Source of the DNA: SAR202 cluster bacterium bin127 | GTDB lineage: Bacteria; Chloroflexota; Dehalococcoidia; Lucifugimonadales; Lucifugimonadaceae | Reading direction: 5' to 3' | DNA: 64,000 nucleotides | Assembly: GCA_002239045.1 (NCBI GenBank) | Contig: MPNN01000006.1 | Location: 124,001-188,000, forward strand | Notes under the pieces: model-generated | Told to the model about the DNA's origin: nothing | Database searches by the model: none | What the model saw: the letters and a program-made list of their open reading frames with translations, nothing else | Translations under genes and position numbers: made by a program | Shown here: one piece after another, positions 52,210 to 61,052 of the stretch | Layout: each line of letters starts with the position of its first letter | Position numbering within the stretch: the stretch's first letter is position 1

Positions 52210-52983
52210 ATGACTCAAACGGTGGCGATTGACCTAAATGCCGATATCGGCGAATCGTACGCGTCGTACAAGATGGGCATGGACGAAGACATCGTCAAGC
52301 ACATCACCTCGGCCAACATCGCGTGCGGTTTCCACGCCGGAGACCCCGATTGGATGGCGCGGACGGTCGCACTCGCCGAAGAGCACGGAGTGAGCGTCGG
52401 AGCGCATCCCGCCTACCCAGACCTTGCCGGATTTGGACGCCGTGATATGGCGTTGTCGCCCGACGAGGTCGCGCACGCCGTGACGTACCAAGTCGGTGCG
52501 CTCACCGCCTTTACGAATGGCAAGAAGCTCGAACACGTCAAACCCCATGGTGCTTTGTACAACCGAGCTGTGGGCGACGCAGACATCGCTGCCGCTGTTG
52601 TCCGAGCCATACGCAAGATCGACGACGAATTGATACATGTTGTGCTTGCGAACTCGGTGTGGGAAGACGTAGCGCGCAACGAAAACGTCCGCGTGGCGCG
52701 GGAATGTTACGCAGATAGGGCAGTGACCCCGCAGGGATCTCTAGTCCCGCGTTCGCAGGCTGGTTCTGTTATCCACGAGATCGGAGAAGTCGTCTCTCGT
52801 TCATTGCGCCTTGCCGCGGAAGGGAAGGTTACGGCATCGGACGGCAACGATATCGATTTTGCAGCCGACACGATCTGCTTACATGGCGATACGCCGGGTG
52901 CGGTGGAGATGGCGGCTTCAGTTAGAGCGACCTTCGAATCGAACGGGATCGACGTAAAACCGCTTACTTCGATTCTGGGTTGA
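52210..52983 (+). CDS. pxpA: 5-oxoprolinase subunit A (LamB/YcsF family)
   Basis: Part of the ATP-dependent 5-oxoprolinase PxpABC that opens pyroglutamate to glutamate. N-terminus IDLNADIGESYASYKMGMDED and then SANIACGFHAGDPDWM, VGAHPAYPDLAGFGRRDM and LEHVKPHGALYN are the family signatures. DICLHGDTPGAVEMA-type text closes the 257-residue protein (TICLHGDTPGA). GGGAG lies about 10 bp before the ATG. The stop overlaps the pxpB start by TTGA. All three subunits are present and complete. Confidence 0.93.
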   Translation: MTQTVAIDLNADIGESYASYKMGMDEDIVKHITSANIACGFHAGDPDWMARTVALAEEHGVSVGAHPAYPDLAGFGRRDMALSPDEVAHAVTYQVGALTAFTNGKKLEHVKPHGALYNRAVGDADIAAAVVRAIRKIDDELIHVVLANSVWEDVARNENVRVARECYADRAVTPQGSLVPRSQAGSVIHEIGEVVSRSLRLAAEGKVTASDGNDIDFAADTICLHGDTPGAVEMAASVRATFESNGIDVKPLTSILG

Positions 52984-53720
52984 CCACGACCGACGTCAAT
53001 TGCGACGGTGGACCAGTGATCGAATATCCGCGCATTCTCCCGGCAAGCGATTCCTCGATACTGATCGAGTTCGGCGACACTATCGACTACGAAACCAACG
53101 CGCGGGTCTACGCGTTGCAAACCGAGATTGAAAACTCCGATCTCGGATCCTCTGTCGTCGAATTCATCCCCTCCTACAGGTCATTGCTCGTTGAATACGA
53201 TGTGTCGGAGTGCCTTTACGCCGATTTAAATGAGCGTGTCAACGATCTGATCGGTAAAACGGCAATATCCGACGGCACGACGATCAATTCTGACCAGAAT
53301 GCTCACGAGATCCCGGTCGCATACGGGGGCGATTACGGGCCTGACCTCGAGAATGTCGCAACACATGCTGGCTTGACCACGGACGAGGTAATCGCAATTC
53401 ATTCGAGCACCGACTATCGCGTCTTCATGTTGGGATTCGCCCCAGGATTCCCGTACTTGGGAGGCATGGATTCTCGGATCGCGTGTCCGCGCTTGGCGAC
53501 ACCAAGAACTCTGGTGCCCGCAGGTGCCGTTGGCATCGCTGAATCACAGACTGGTGTCTATCCCAACCCAAGTCCGGGAGGTTGGCAAATCATCGGTCGA
53601 ACGCCGATGAAACTCTTTGATGTCGACGCTGACCCACCGTCGGCGATGCTACCGGGCACCAAGGTTACTTTCGTTCCGATCGCCAACGACGAGTTCGAAA
53701 CGATGGTTGGTTCGGAATGA
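52980..53720 (+). CDS. pxpB: 5-oxoprolinase subunit B (KipI family)
   Basis: 246 residues matching the KipI/PxpB fold: RILPASDSSILIEFGDTID near the start, SYRSLLVEYD, EIPVAYGGDYGPDLENVATHAGLT, and the strongly conserved YRVFMLGFAPGFPYLGGMD followed by PRLATPRTLVPAGAVGIAESQTGVYP. The TTG start at 52980 overlaps the pxpA stop (4 bp), and the stop overlaps the pxpC ATG (ATGA). In Bacillus the KipI homologue inhibits the sporulation kinase KinA, but beside pxpA and pxpC the oxoprolinase role is the sound assignment. The N-terminus is about 15 residues longer than usual. Confidence 0.93.
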   Translation: MTTTDVNCDGGPVIEYPRILPASDSSILIEFGDTIDYETNARVYALQTEIENSDLGSSVVEFIPSYRSLLVEYDVSECLYADLNERVNDLIGKTAISDGTTINSDQNAHEIPVAYGGDYGPDLENVATHAGLTTDEVIAIHSSTDYRVFMLGFAPGFPYLGGMDSRIACPRLATPRTLVPAGAVGIAESQTGVYPNPSPGGWQIIGRTPMKLFDVDADPPSAMLPGTKVTFVPIANDEFETMVGSE

Positions 53721-54841
53721 ACTCTTTCGTCGAGGTAATCTCGCCCGGCAATCGTTTGACAGTTCAAGACCTCGGTCGACGCGGTAGCCAGAGATTCGGG
53801 GTTTCAGTGAGCGGCGTCCTCGATTTGGCGGCTGCGGTCACCGCGAATCGACTAGTAGGCAATCCCGCAACTTCGGCGATGCTGGAGGCCACATTTGGCG
53901 GTGTGTCACTGAGCTTCAATAGCGAGACGCGGGTTGCGGTTACTGGGGCAGAGGTGAACGTTGATGTGAATGGCTTCCCGATGCCGATTTGGGAAACCAT
54001 GATTCTGCCCGCGGAGGCGGTGCTAACCCTGTCGATACCGTCAACCGGTCTCTATTCCTACATTTCCGTTGCAGGTGGCATCGACACTCCGATCGTGTTG
54101 AATTCCAGATCGACGCACGTCGCGTCAGCGCTCGGTGGCCATGAAGGTCGGATCCTCGCTGCCGGAGACACCTTACCGATCGGCGAAGATATTGACGGTC
54201 AATCACGACCGCGCGCCGGTACGACAGCGCCACAAAGTGTCGTACCTGGATCCTACGACCGCGAACGGCCCGTTCGAGTGATTTCTGCACCCCAGTACGA
54301 TGCATTCGACGATGATGCAAAGTCGAAGTTTTTCGCAACGTCGTTCACGATCAGCAACCTAACCGACCGCCAAGGCGCCAGGTTGGACGGTGCATCGATC
54401 CCCGCGATCGATGGCAAGCACGATATTGTGTCGGACCCCGCCTTCATGGGTGCAATACAAGTCCCATCGGATGGCAAACCGATCGTGTTGTTGGCCGATC
54501 GTCAACCGACGGGAGGATACGCAAAGATCGCTTCGGTAATCGGCCCCGATTTGCCAAACGTTGTCCAACGCACGCCCGGTTCTGAGATTGCGTTTGAACT
54601 CGTCGGTATCGAAGAGGCCCAAGAATTGGCGCGTGGATTCCAGAAATCGATCTACAAAACACCATTGGTCGAACCGGCAAGGATTTCCTCTTCGCATCTC
54701 GAAGTCGATGGCAAAACCTACAATGTTCAGATAGTGCGTCCAACGACAATTGAGGAAGAGATGGTTGCCGACGGCATCATCTATGCGGACATCCGCGACC
54801 ACGCGGAGGTCGCAGTAACCGTTGAAGCGTCGCACGAATAA
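53717..54841 (+). CDS. pxpC: 5-oxoprolinase subunit C (KipA family)
   Basis: 374-residue biotin-dependent-carboxyltransferase-like subunit, with a cyclophilin-like fold shared with PxpB. The N-terminus VISPGNRLTVQDLGRRGSQRFGVSVSGVLDLAAAV is diagnostic, followed by ANRLVGNPATSAMLEATFGG and SYISVAGGIDTPIVLNSRS. The late AFMGAIQVPSDGKPIVLLADRQPTGGYAKIASVIGPDLP corresponds to the conserved GIQVPPDGQPI..ADRQTTGGY block. Its start overlaps pxpB by 4 bp. An 82-bp gap with a bulged inverted repeat separates it from the sodium-pump genes. Confidence 0.93.
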   Translation: MNSFVEVISPGNRLTVQDLGRRGSQRFGVSVSGVLDLAAAVTANRLVGNPATSAMLEATFGGVSLSFNSETRVAVTGAEVNVDVNGFPMPIWETMILPAEAVLTLSIPSTGLYSYISVAGGIDTPIVLNSRSTHVASALGGHEGRILAAGDTLPIGEDIDGQSRPRAGTTAPQSVVPGSYDRERPVRVISAPQYDAFDDDAKSKFFATSFTISNLTDRQGARLDGASIPAIDGKHDIVSDPAFMGAIQVPSDGKPIVLLADRQPTGGYAKIASVIGPDLPNVVQRTPGSEIAFELVGIEEAQELARGFQKSIYKTPLVEPARISSSHLEVDGKTYNVQIVRPTTIEEEMVADGIIYADIRDHAEVAVTVEASHE

Positions 54842-54923
54842 ACGAGCGAGATGAACAGCACCCACCATTAGGTGTTCTCGCGATTACAGGAATGACCGAA
54901 ACGCATAGAACGCGGAAATTGAA

Positions 54924-55337
54924 TTGGATTTCGAACCGATAGTTGATGGGCTGTATGTCAGCGGCATCGGAATGGGTATGACGAGCGCGGTGCTCGTCAT
55001 TTTGGCGTTGTCCGTGCGCGGCATGGCGTTGTTCGACGCCTATTCGAAGCGGCGTGCGGCGGCGAAAATCGCAAGCGACGAACTCGAGTCCGAACCAGAC
55101 AATGATTCCGAGTCGGCAATTGCAGGCGATCTTGATGAATTAGGTGCAGCTCGCGCGGCCGCGATAGCCGTCGCGATCGCGCTCTCGCAACGAGCCGAAT
55201 CAACTACCGTGGCAACACATCCATCGCCGTCGGGTATCGATGTTGGCCATTCTTACGACGCTTGGTTGACGGAAGGGCGAGCGAGGCAACAACGCTCTAA
55301 CCGCGACGTTGCGCGAGTCGGTAAGGCGTGGAAATGA
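54924..55337 (+). CDS. Sodium-pumping decarboxylase gamma subunit (OadG-like)
   Basis: A 137-residue protein with one N-terminal membrane helix (GMGMTSAVLVILALSVRGMALF) and a polar, acidic then Ala-rich remainder, the usual build of OadG/MmdD-type gamma subunits that anchor the decarboxylase complex. The C-terminus ends RSNRDVARVGKAWK. Sequence conservation in this family is low, so the call rests on the helix, size and position directly before the biotin carrier and beta subunits. TTG at 54924 is the likely start. The stop overlaps the next ATG (ATGA). Confidence 0.7.
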   Translation: MDFEPIVDGLYVSGIGMGMTSAVLVILALSVRGMALFDAYSKRRAAAKIASDELESEPDNDSESAIAGDLDELGAARAAAIAVAIALSQRAESTTVATHPSPSGIDVGHSYDAWLTEGRARQQRSNRDVARVGKAWK

Positions 55338-55783
55338 CGAACCGATACCGCATCACAGTGCAAGGTGTCACCTACGATGTCGAGGTCGGTGACATCTCGT
55401 CTTCGCCAGTCCAAGTGACCGTGGACGGTGTCGGTTTCGAAGTCGAGATACCCGAAGCGCTTGATTCCCAATCGCCATCAGCACGCCCATCACGCGCTGA
55501 GCCAAGACCTACGCCTCGTCGCCGCCCGGCACAGCCATCTCGACCGTCGATGTCGGGAGCTTCTGATTCCGAAGATGTTGTTCGTGCGCCCATGCCGGGT
55601 CGGATCGTGCGAGTGAATGTTGCAACTGGCGACTCTGTCACGCAAGGACAGGCGATCGCGGTTCTCGAATCAATGAAGATGGAGAACACTATCGCGGCAC
55701 CACGCGATGGGGTTGTATCGCAAGTGCACGTTTCAGCCGATGAATCGGTTCAGCATGGACAATCGCTGGTGGAGCTCGAATAA
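55334..55783 (+). CDS. Biotin carboxyl carrier protein of a sodium-pumping decarboxylase
   Basis: 149 residues ending in a biotinyl domain: VRAPMPGRIVRVNVATGDSVTQGQAIAVLESMKMENTIAAPRDG, with the biotin lysine in ESMKMEN (about residue 116), and closing VQHGQSLVELE. An N-terminal YRITVQGVTYDVEV segment precedes a Pro/Arg/Ser-rich linker (about 50-80) typical of carriers fused or paired with OadA/MmdA. The ATG at 55334 overlaps the gamma subunit stop. A GTG two codons earlier is also possible. The beta subunit starts 3 bp downstream. Confidence 0.9.
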   Translation: MTNRYRITVQGVTYDVEVGDISSSPVQVTVDGVGFEVEIPEALDSQSPSARPSRAEPRPTPRRRPAQPSRPSMSGASDSEDVVRAPMPGRIVRVNVATGDSVTQGQAIAVLESMKMENTIAAPRDGVVSQVHVSADESVQHGQSLVELE

Positions 55784-55786
55784 GTT

Positions 55787-56992
55787 ATGTCCGGCGATGG
55801 CGTACTAGACCAAATTTTCGTCGGTTTCGAAGCTATCGGCGAAGACCCTCGCATCGTCGCGATGTGGGTAATCGCCGCCGCACTTCTTTACGTTGGTGTC
55901 GCCAAGCGCAAGGAACCATTGCTGCTGGTTCCGATTTCAATGGGCATTCTCTTCGCGAATCTGCCTTTGGGAGAGTTCATTCGGGTAGGTGGTGAAGGCG
56001 AACCGACTGGGGTTCTGCGGACGTTCCAGACCGTCGGATTGGAGACGGACATCTTTCCCTTGCTGATCTTCTTGGGCGTGGGTGCGGCGACAGATTTTTC
56101 GCCGATGCTGTCCAATCCGAAGACGTTGCTGTTGGGGGCTGGTGCGCAAGCAGGCGTGTTCTTCGCATTGATCGGCGCGTTGATCCTCGGTGCACTTGGA
56201 TGGTTCGATTTCGGACTGCTCGAGGCGGCATCAATTGGGATAATCGGCGGTGCGGACGGTCCGACAACGATCTTCATCGCTACGCGGATGCGCGAGTTGG
56301 GACAAGCATTGCCGCACGTCGAAGTGCGTGACATTGTTGGTGCGACTGCGGTCGCGGCGTATTCGTACATGGCGCTAGTTCCAATAATCCAGCCTCCGTT
56401 GATCAAACTATTGACAACGAAAAACGAGCGTCAGATACGCATGGATTATCCAACCGAATCGGTCTCGCGTAGGTCGCTGATCATCTTCCCCATCCTGACC
56501 ACCCTAGTCGTCAGCGTCTTGGTACCGTCGGCCTCCCCATTGATTGGCATGCTGATGCTCGGCAATTTAATCAAAGTGTCCGGCGTCGTCCCTCGACTCG
56601 CGGATGTATCCGAAAATTCATTGATGAACGCAACGATTGTTATTCTCGGATTGTCAGTTGGCGCGACCATGCCGGGCTCAATCTTCCTGCAACCCGAAAC
56701 GCTCGGTATATTCGTTCTGGGGTTATTCGCTTTTGCGACCGCGACGATCACCGGTGTGCTTCTAGCGAAGTTGATGAACTTGGTTTCGAAAAGCAAAGTC
56801 AATCCGATGATCGGGGCCGCTGGCGTTTCGGCGGTGCCGATGGCCGCCCGCGTCGTCCAGAACATGGGTCAGGACGAAGATCCTGACAACTACCTCTTGA
56901 TGCACGCGATGGGTCCGAACGTCGCAGGCGTCATCGGCACCGCGACCGTTGCTGGAGTTCTCATCGCGGTAGTCCCATCTCTCCTTGGTTGA
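55787..56992 (+). CDS. Sodium-pumping decarboxylase beta subunit (OadB/MmdB-like)
   Basis: 401-residue integral membrane protein that decarboxylates carboxybiotin and exports Na+. The re-entrant-loop motif IGIIGGADGPTTIFIATRM (about 159-177) holds the essential Asp. NPKTLLLGAGAQAGVF, LMLGNLIKVSGVVPRL, NATIVILGLSVGATM and the C-terminal NPMIGAAGVSAVPMAARVVQNMGQ with HAMGPNVAGVIGTA are signatures. About 10 hydrophobic segments. The carboxyltransferase alpha subunit that defines the substrate (oxaloacetate, methylmalonyl-CoA or glutaconyl-CoA) is not in this window. Confidence 0.92.
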   Translation: MSGDGVLDQIFVGFEAIGEDPRIVAMWVIAAALLYVGVAKRKEPLLLVPISMGILFANLPLGEFIRVGGEGEPTGVLRTFQTVGLETDIFPLLIFLGVGAATDFSPMLSNPKTLLLGAGAQAGVFFALIGALILGALGWFDFGLLEAASIGIIGGADGPTTIFIATRMRELGQALPHVEVRDIVGATAVAAYSYMALVPIIQPPLIKLLTTKNERQIRMDYPTESVSRRSLIIFPILTTLVVSVLVPSASPLIGMLMLGNLIKVSGVVPRLADVSENSLMNATIVILGLSVGATMPGSIFLQPETLGIFVLGLFAFATATITGVLLAKLMNLVSKSKVNPMIGAAGVSAVPMAARVVQNMGQDEDPDNYLLMHAMGPNVAGVIGTATVAGVLIAVVPSLLG

Positions 56993-57082
56993 ATAGATTG
57001 CCGCCTGAACACACTGCGCGTGTAATATCGATTTTCGTAAGCGATTGCCCAAACCAAACCGCTGTTCCACGGAGAATCAACA

Positions 57083-57994
57083 ATGCCTGACCTCACGATG
57101 CGAGGGGTTTACCCGATACTTTCGACGCCGTTTGATCAAAACGGAAACATCGTCTTTGATGATCTGGAGAACCAGGTCGACTGGATCGTTGATCAAGGCG
57201 TCGATGGAGTTGGAATCGCGATGGCGAGCGAAGTCTTCAAGTTCACCGAACAGGAGCGGGACGCAGTTCTGAGATCGGTAGTCGACACTGCTAGCGGCCG
57301 CGTAAAGGTGGTGATGAATACCGGCGCAGAGGGTACGGATGCGACAATCTACTACTCCAAGAGAGCAGAGGAGTTGGGCGCTGATGCGTTGATGATCCGT
57401 CCGACAAGTTACATCCCTACGACCGCTGCGGAGCACATCGAGTTCTTCGTCCGCATCGCGGATTCAGTCGAAATTCCGATCTTCTTGCAAGACCAAAGCA
57501 CCGCGCAAGTTCCGCCTGCGATGGCCGCCGCGTGTGCGCGGCGTCATGAAAACCTTTGCTACATCAAGGTCGAAACGCCGCCTACAATCCCTCGCATGGC
57601 GGAAGCACAGAGCCTAACCAGTGACGGTACCGACCTCGTGCTGTTCGGTGGAATGGGTGGCGCGTTCTTCTTGGAGGAATTGCGACGAGGGTCGGTTGGA
57701 ACCATGCCTGGATCGACGCTACCCGACAAGTTCGTTCAGATTTTGGAACTATGGGAATCGGGGGACCAGGCAGGGGCGCATGATGCGTTCGACAGGTACG
57801 CATCCATCATCCGAACGTTGGCACAAGGTCAAGGATTGGCGAACTGGATCTACAAACACATAATGTGGCGCCGCGGTGTTTTCAGCCGAGGCGGCATTTA
57901 TGCCCGAGGTCCCTCACTGAGGCCCGACGCGGCGCACTTGCGAGAGGTCGATGACTTGCTCGACCGTGTAGGCTTGCTCGAAGTTACCGGTTAG
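57083..57994 (+). CDS. DHDPS/NAL-family class I lyase
   Basis: 303-residue TIM-barrel lyase. GVYPILSTPFDQNGNIVFDDLENQVDWIVDQGVDGVGI (in pieces) is the usual N-terminus. The Schiff-base Lys is in CYIKVETPP (about 155) and GGMGGAFFLEEL is the glycine-rich binding turn. The conserved YNxP motif with the catalytic Tyr of DHDPS is replaced by LQDQSTAQ, so it is not a standard dihydrodipicolinate synthase. It resembles catabolic members that cleave or dehydrate hydroxy-oxoacids. It lies 90 bp after the sodium pump genes on the same strand. CGGAGA precedes the ATG. Confidence 0.8.
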   Translation: MPDLTMRGVYPILSTPFDQNGNIVFDDLENQVDWIVDQGVDGVGIAMASEVFKFTEQERDAVLRSVVDTASGRVKVVMNTGAEGTDATIYYSKRAEELGADALMIRPTSYIPTTAAEHIEFFVRIADSVEIPIFLQDQSTAQVPPAMAAACARRHENLCYIKVETPPTIPRMAEAQSLTSDGTDLVLFGGMGGAFFLEELRRGSVGTMPGSTLPDKFVQILELWESGDQAGAHDAFDRYASIIRTLAQGQGLANWIYKHIMWRRGVFSRGGIYARGPSLRPDAAHLREVDDLLDRVGLLEVTG

Positions 57995-58008
57995 CTTGCG
58001 AAGCAAGC
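57994..58008 (+). repeat. Hairpin just after the DHDPS-like gene
   Basis: GCTTGC (57994-57999) and GCAAGC (58003-58008) with a GAA triloop form a perfect 6-bp stem starting in the stop codon. No T-run follows, so it may be a transcript-end stabiliser or part of factor-dependent termination. The remaining bases to 58166 show nothing I recognise. Confidence 0.4.
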
Positions 58009-58166
58009 GTCGAAAAGTTGAGGCATTCTCTCAAAATCAGATCACGATGCCGAAACGGCTTCGATTGCACCGTTGAGGCGACTGATGAAATCGCCGTCGG
58101 AAACTGTCGACGCCATGTCGCGTCGAATCAAACTACACACGAAAACAGCCAGCTTCGGGAGTCACG

Positions 58167-59021
58167 ATGGAAGTGATTCTCGGCACGACCACCGATTTCC
58201 CGGTATGGGAGTTGGCTTTGATGGCTGCCATTTCGCTCGGCGTAGGATTGACCGGCGGCATCGTTGGCATCGCGTTGGGCGTGATACGTCTCCCGATGTT
58301 GACGTTGTTTGGCGTCGACCCATTGATCGCGGCCGGCACAAATCTAATGATCAGCGTTATGGGATCGACCGTGGGCACGCTCGAAGCGTCGTTCGATCAT
58401 CGCGTCGCACCGACCGTAGTGTTGGCTATGGGCGGTCCCGCCATGGTAGGGGCGTTTATCGGCGGTTATTTCGCCAACGTGGTGCCGATCTGGATACTGT
58501 TGACCGCAGTTACGTTGCTGATGGGTTGGTCGGCGTTGTTCCTAATCGCTTGGTCGGTTCGCATTGTGCGAATCCGGAGGCGGTATCCGGCAGCACGCTT
58601 ACGCAAGGCCATGACCGGTGGCGGGAACGGCGACGAAATGCATCTCGACGTCAAACAAATCAGTCGGGAAGGCGCCGCTGGATTCACCATCGGTTTGATC
58701 GGTGGCGCGGTTGGTTTGGTTCTCGGAGTTTTGAGGATGCCGGCATTGTTGGCGATGAAGATGGATCCTCATAAGGCGGCGGGGACGAATTTGGCGATCA
58801 CGGTGTTCGTCGGCATTTCAGGTTTCGTCGGCCACCTGTTACGGGGAAGTGTGGATTGGCACCTTATCGCGATCGTTGGGTTACCCGGAGTGGTGGGAAT
58901 GTTCATCGGAACTCGCATGGCAAACCGATTTGACGCCCCAGGATTGAGGCTTGTGGTCGGCGTCGTATTGTTGCTCGTTGCACCGGCGGTCCTGTTCGGC
59001 GCTTTTCGCAACATAAACTGA
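58167..59021 (+). CDS. TauE/SafE-family (DUF81) membrane transporter
   Basis: 284-residue integral membrane protein with an internal duplication. GVGLTGGIVGIALGVIRLPMLTLFGVDPLIAAGTNLMISVMGSTVG in the first half is mirrored by GLIGGAVGLVLGVLRMPALLAMKMDPHKAAGTNLAITVFVGISGFVG in the second (both seen in pieces). Each holds the family GG...G..R.P.L.....P..AAGTNL pattern. About 8 helices. Family members export sulfite, sulfoacetate or other organic anions. The substrate here is unknown. GGGAG precedes the ATG, and prpB starts 16 bp downstream, so it may be co-transcribed with the methylcitrate genes. Confidence 0.87.
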   Translation: MEVILGTTTDFPVWELALMAAISLGVGLTGGIVGIALGVIRLPMLTLFGVDPLIAAGTNLMISVMGSTVGTLEASFDHRVAPTVVLAMGGPAMVGAFIGGYFANVVPIWILLTAVTLLMGWSALFLIAWSVRIVRIRRRYPAARLRKAMTGGGNGDEMHLDVKQISREGAAGFTIGLIGGAVGLVLGVLRMPALLAMKMDPHKAAGTNLAITVFVGISGFVGHLLRGSVDWHLIAIVGLPGVVGMFIGTRMANRFDAPGLRLVVGVVLLLVAPAVLFGAFRNIN

Positions 59022-59037
59022 CTTCAAACCAAAACCA

Positions 59038-59928
59038 ATGAGACCAATCTTGATGTGGAGCAATTTCCAAGACGCGATGGCAACAGAAAAACCGTTGCAG
59101 ATTGCGGGCGTAATCAATGCGTACGCGGCAATTCAAGCAAAGAACGCTGGATTCCATGCCATCTACATTTCGGGAAGTGGTGTCGCGACGGCATCGTATG
59201 GTCTGCCCGACCTCGGGATGACAGGCATGGCCGACGTTCTGACTGATGCGCTCAGGATTACTTCAGTTTGCGACTTGCCGTTGCTCGTCGATTGTGACAC
59301 CGGGTGGGGTGCAGCTTCATCAATCGCACGAACCGTCCGAGAAATGGAACGCGCCGGTGTAGCCGCGATTCACATCGAAGACCAAGTGCAAGAAAAACGG
59401 TGCGGCCATTTACCCGGCAAGATGGTAGTGGAGACCAACGAGATGTGCGACCGGATTAAGGCTGCGGTCGACGCTCGGACCGATCCTGACTTCATTATCA
59501 TGGCCCGTACGGATGCTTTGGCGATGGAGGGATTGGCAAGTACGTTAGATAGGTGCAGTGCTTATGTGGAAAGCGGAGCGGATGCGATATTTGCCGAGGC
59601 GGTAATGGATCTGGATCAATACCGTGCGTTTGCTACCCGTACTGGCGTTCCGATCTTGGCAAATCTTACGGAGTTCGGAAATACGCCCTCATTCCCTATC
59701 GACCAACTGCGTAGTGCCGACGTAGCAATGGCTTTGTATCCCCTATCGGCGTTTCGCGCGATGAGCCTTGCCGCCGAGAGCGTGTACGCTGAAATCAGAG
59801 GTGCGGGCACCCAGGAAAAAATCGTCGACAAGATGCAGACGCGTGAGCAACTCTACGAAAATATCGGCTACCGCGAATACGAGCGCAAGATAAACGAACT
59901 GTTTTCTGCTCGAGATCAATCGGAATAA
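59038..59928 (+). CDS. prpB: 2-methylisocitrate lyase (PrpB-like)
   Basis: Isocitrate lyase/PEP mutase superfamily enzyme of 296 residues. It would split 2-methylisocitrate into pyruvate and succinate in the methylcitrate cycle. The signature loop EKRCGHLPGK (Cys122) is the PrpB/ICL form, with LLVDCDTGWG, HIEDQVQ and MARTDALAMEG as metal and substrate sites. LANLTEFGNTP and ALYPLSAFRAM are PrpB-like. The start may be 59038 or an ATG at 59053. The neighbours prpC (5 bp downstream) and prpD make the cycle assignment strong. Confidence 0.9.
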   Translation: MRPILMWSNFQDAMATEKPLQIAGVINAYAAIQAKNAGFHAIYISGSGVATASYGLPDLGMTGMADVLTDALRITSVCDLPLLVDCDTGWGAASSIARTVREMERAGVAAIHIEDQVQEKRCGHLPGKMVVETNEMCDRIKAAVDARTDPDFIIMARTDALAMEGLASTLDRCSAYVESGADAIFAEAVMDLDQYRAFATRTGVPILANLTEFGNTPSFPIDQLRSADVAMALYPLSAFRAMSLAAESVYAEIRGAGTQEKIVDKMQTREQLYENIGYREYERKINELFSARDQSE

Positions 59929-59933
59929 ATCAC

Positions 59934-61052
59934 ATGACCATCATCGCAAAAGGTTTGGCTGGGGTCACCGTAGGCGAAACCGCCATTTCTACGGTGGGCA
60001 AAGCCGGCGCTGGGCTGACATATCGCGGCTACAGCATCCAAGATTTGGCCAGGCACGCCACCTTTGAAGAGGTAGCTTATCTCCTCATCTACGGAAAGCT
60101 CCCCAATGTCTCCGAGCTAAATGCCTACCAGGAACGACTGGCCAAGCTGCGCGAGTTGCCTCCGCCAGTTTGCCAGGTGTTGGAGACTTTGCCGATGTCA
60201 ACGCACCCGATGGACGTGTTGAGGACGGGCGCGTCGATGATCGGATCGTTGGAACCAGAAGGCGAGAACGGCAGGGGAGCGGCGTACGTGGCGGACCGCC
60301 TGATTGCCAGCATGACATCGATGTTGGGTTACTGGCATCGGTACGCGCATCGCAGGCAGCGCGTAGACACGCAATCGGATGAGACTACCTTGGCGGGACA
60401 TTTCCTCCGATTGATGAATGATGCGCCACCGATCGAAACCGCAAGACGCACCCTCGACACAATCTTCGTGCTCTACGCGGAGCACGAATTCAACGCCTCC
60501 ACGTTTACAGGACGAGTTGTTACCAGCACGTTGGCCGACACCTATTCCGCCGTCGTAGCCGCAATCGGTGCTCTGCGCGGACCGTTACACGGCGGTGCAA
60601 ACGAGGCGGCGATGGAGTTGATCGCTTCATTCGAAACACCGCAAGAAGCGGAAAAGTCGATCAAGCACATGCTGGATGCGCGCAGATTGATTATGGGATT
60701 CGGTCATCGCGTCTACAAGAACGGCGATCCACGTTCGGACATCGTCAAAGAGCTGGCCCGCCAACTATCGTACGAAAGCGGAAACACGATGTATTTCGAA
60801 ATTTCGGAAAGCATCGAGAACGTAATCATGCGTGAAAAGGGACTGTTTCCCAACCTAGATTTTTACTCGGCGACCGCATACCATCTGTGCGGGATACCAA
60901 CCGTGATGTTTACGCCGCTGTTCGCGGTAAGCCGAACATCGGGATGGGTAGCCCACGTGATCGAACAACGCGATGACAACAGCTTGATTCGACCAAACGC
61001 TGACTACACCGGACCACCAGCGCAAGAATTCGTCGAGTTGCAGGGACGGTGA
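59934..61052 (+). CDS. prpC: 2-methylcitrate synthase / citrate synthase (PrpC-like)
   Basis: Condenses propionyl-CoA with oxaloacetate. The 372-residue type II-short citrate synthase has YRGYSIQDLARHATFEEVAYLLIYGKLP, GPLHGGANEAAMELI (first catalytic His), MGFGHRVYKNGDPRS (His258), NLDFYSATAYHLCGIP (catalytic Asp) and RTSGWVAHVIEQRDDN, then RPNADYTGP. The end motif and the operon partners favour the methylcitrate enzyme, although some members also use acetyl-CoA. The stop shares a base with the prpD ATG (TGATG). Confidence 0.9.
   Translation: MTIIAKGLAGVTVGETAISTVGKAGAGLTYRGYSIQDLARHATFEEVAYLLIYGKLPNVSELNAYQERLAKLRELPPPVCQVLETLPMSTHPMDVLRTGASMIGSLEPEGENGRGAAYVADRLIASMTSMLGYWHRYAHRRQRVDTQSDETTLAGHFLRLMNDAPPIETARRTLDTIFVLYAEHEFNASTFTGRVVTSTLADTYSAVVAAIGALRGPLHGGANEAAMELIASFETPQEAEKSIKHMLDARRLIMGFGHRVYKNGDPRSDIVKELARQLSYESGNTMYFEISESIENVIMREKGLFPNLDFYSATAYHLCGIPTVMFTPLFAVSRTSGWVAHVIEQRDDNSLIRPNADYTGPPAQEFVELQGR

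Noticed and set aside
54845..54885. Terminator between pxpC and the sodium-pump genes
   Set aside because: The inverted repeat GCGAGA...TCTCGC needs several bulges and has no T-run. The pair of operons may be read through.
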